Below are positions 4,717 to 5,019 of a stretch of DNA of 5,019 bases, one piece after another. The position numbers and the translations under genes are program-made. This stretch comes from Planctomycetota bacterium (GTDB lineage: Bacteria > Planctomycetota > SZUA-567 > H5-PLA8 > CALKMO01). The first letter of the stretch is position 1. Each line of letters begins with the position of its first letter. The notes under the pieces were generated by a model that was not told where the DNA came from, searched no databases, and was given only the letters and a program-made list of their open reading frames with translations. The stretch spans positions 1 to 5,019 of the forward strand of contig JAOACM010000352.1 of NCBI GenBank assembly GCA_026417845.1. The letters are read 5' to 3'.

Positions 4717-5019
4717 ATGCGCGCGGCGGTGCTTGAAAAACCGGGCGCCTTTTCGGCAAGGGAGGTTCCCGATCCGGAGGTCGGCGCCGGGCAGGTACTC
4801 ATCAGGACCGCGTTCGTTTCCATATGCGGTTCGGACATCCACGTTTTCCACGGCGAGTTCGGGGAAAGGGTCAGGTTCCCGGCTATCCTGGGACACGAAT
4901 TCTGCGGGACGGTCGAGGCGGCAGGCGATGGAGTGGATGGGTTCAGCCCTGGAGACAGGGTAGTCGCCGATCCGCTCGTGCCGTGCGGGACATGTTCGGC
5001 CTGCGAGGAGGGAGTATAC
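4717..5019 (+). CDS. Zinc-dependent medium-chain alcohol/polyol dehydrogenase (partial, 3' end outside window)
   Basis: N-terminal 101 residues of an NAD(P)-linked oxidoreductase of the alcohol/sorbitol/threonine dehydrogenase family. The frame is open to the last base. Visible features are the GroES-like fold, VSICGSDIHVFHGEF with catalytic-zinc Cys37, the LGHEFCGTVEAAG block with His60-Glu61 as further zinc-site residues, PGDRVV (78-83), and CGTCSAC with Cys90, Cys93 and Cys96 of the structural zinc loop. The fourth Cys and the nucleotide-binding domain lie beyond the edge; full members are about 340-350 residues. The ATG at 4717 is chosen because the protein then begins MRAAVLEKPG, as family members do, and a GAAGGG site lies 6 nt upstream. 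The frame is also open back to 4540, with a GTG at 4561 behind AGAGGAG, so a 52-residue extension is formally possible but has no family support. The substrate (threonine, sorbitol, other alcohol) cannot be told from this part. Divergent from gpi. Confidence 0.93.
   Translation, partial: MRAAVLEKPGAFSAREVPDPEVGAGQVLIRTAFVSICGSDIHVFHGEFGERVRFPAILGHEFCGTVEAAGDGVDGFSPGDRVVADPLVPCGTCSACEEGVY

Noticed and set aside
4170..4838. 222-codon open frame on the - strand opposite the dehydrogenase start
   Set aside because: It overlaps the first 40 codons of the convincing dehydrogenase gene, has an Arg/Ser/Pro-rich make-up and shows no family motif; high G+C makes long chance frames common.

Overview
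This is a GC-rich (roughly 60%+ G+C by eye) bacterial chromosomal segment with ordinary housekeeping content. No phage, transposase, CRISPR, tRNA or rRNA signature was recognised. A bacterial GlnRS, a CoaB that is not fused to CoaC, a cyanobacterial-type long glucose-6-phosphate isomerase and an uncharacterised HD-superfamily hydrolase suggest a free-living bacterium from a less-studied phylum. Planctomycetota or a relative is one guess, made at low confidence from protein flavour only.

Layout. (1) Positions 2-679, + strand: C-terminal anticodon-binding part of glutaminyl-tRNA synthetase (glnS), cut by the left edge. (2) Positions 680-823: convergent intergenic gap with an imperfect stem-loop. 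(3) Positions 4015 down to 824, - strand: gpi (pgi), then an HD-domain hydrolase gene, then coaB, all in one direction with gaps of 114 and 195 bp. They could share a transcript, but the gaps are wide and hold structured DNA, so a tight operon is not shown. (4) Positions 4016-4716: about 700 bp with no convincing gene, between the divergent gpi and a dehydrogenase gene. It holds several hairpins, a long imperfect inverted repeat and a good sigma70-like promoter facing right. (5) Positions 4717-5019, + strand: N-terminal 101 residues of a zinc-dependent medium-chain alcohol/polyol dehydrogenase, cut by the right edge.

Function. The genes serve separate core tasks: charging of tRNA-Gln, coenzyme A synthesis (phosphopantothenate to phosphopantothenoylcysteine), interconversion of glucose-6-P and fructose-6-P, an unknown metal-dependent hydrolase, and an oxidoreductase. 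Nothing shows that they form one pathway.

No new multi-gene system is evident. The most unusual content is non-coding: a loop-like sequence (GGACGGATCGT then S-AA-S) found in two intergenic stem-loops almost 2.8 kb apart whose stems differ, a spacer crowded with palindromes upstream of coaB, and an inverted repeat overlapping the predicted dehydrogenase promoter. All structures were found by eye, not by folding or statistics.
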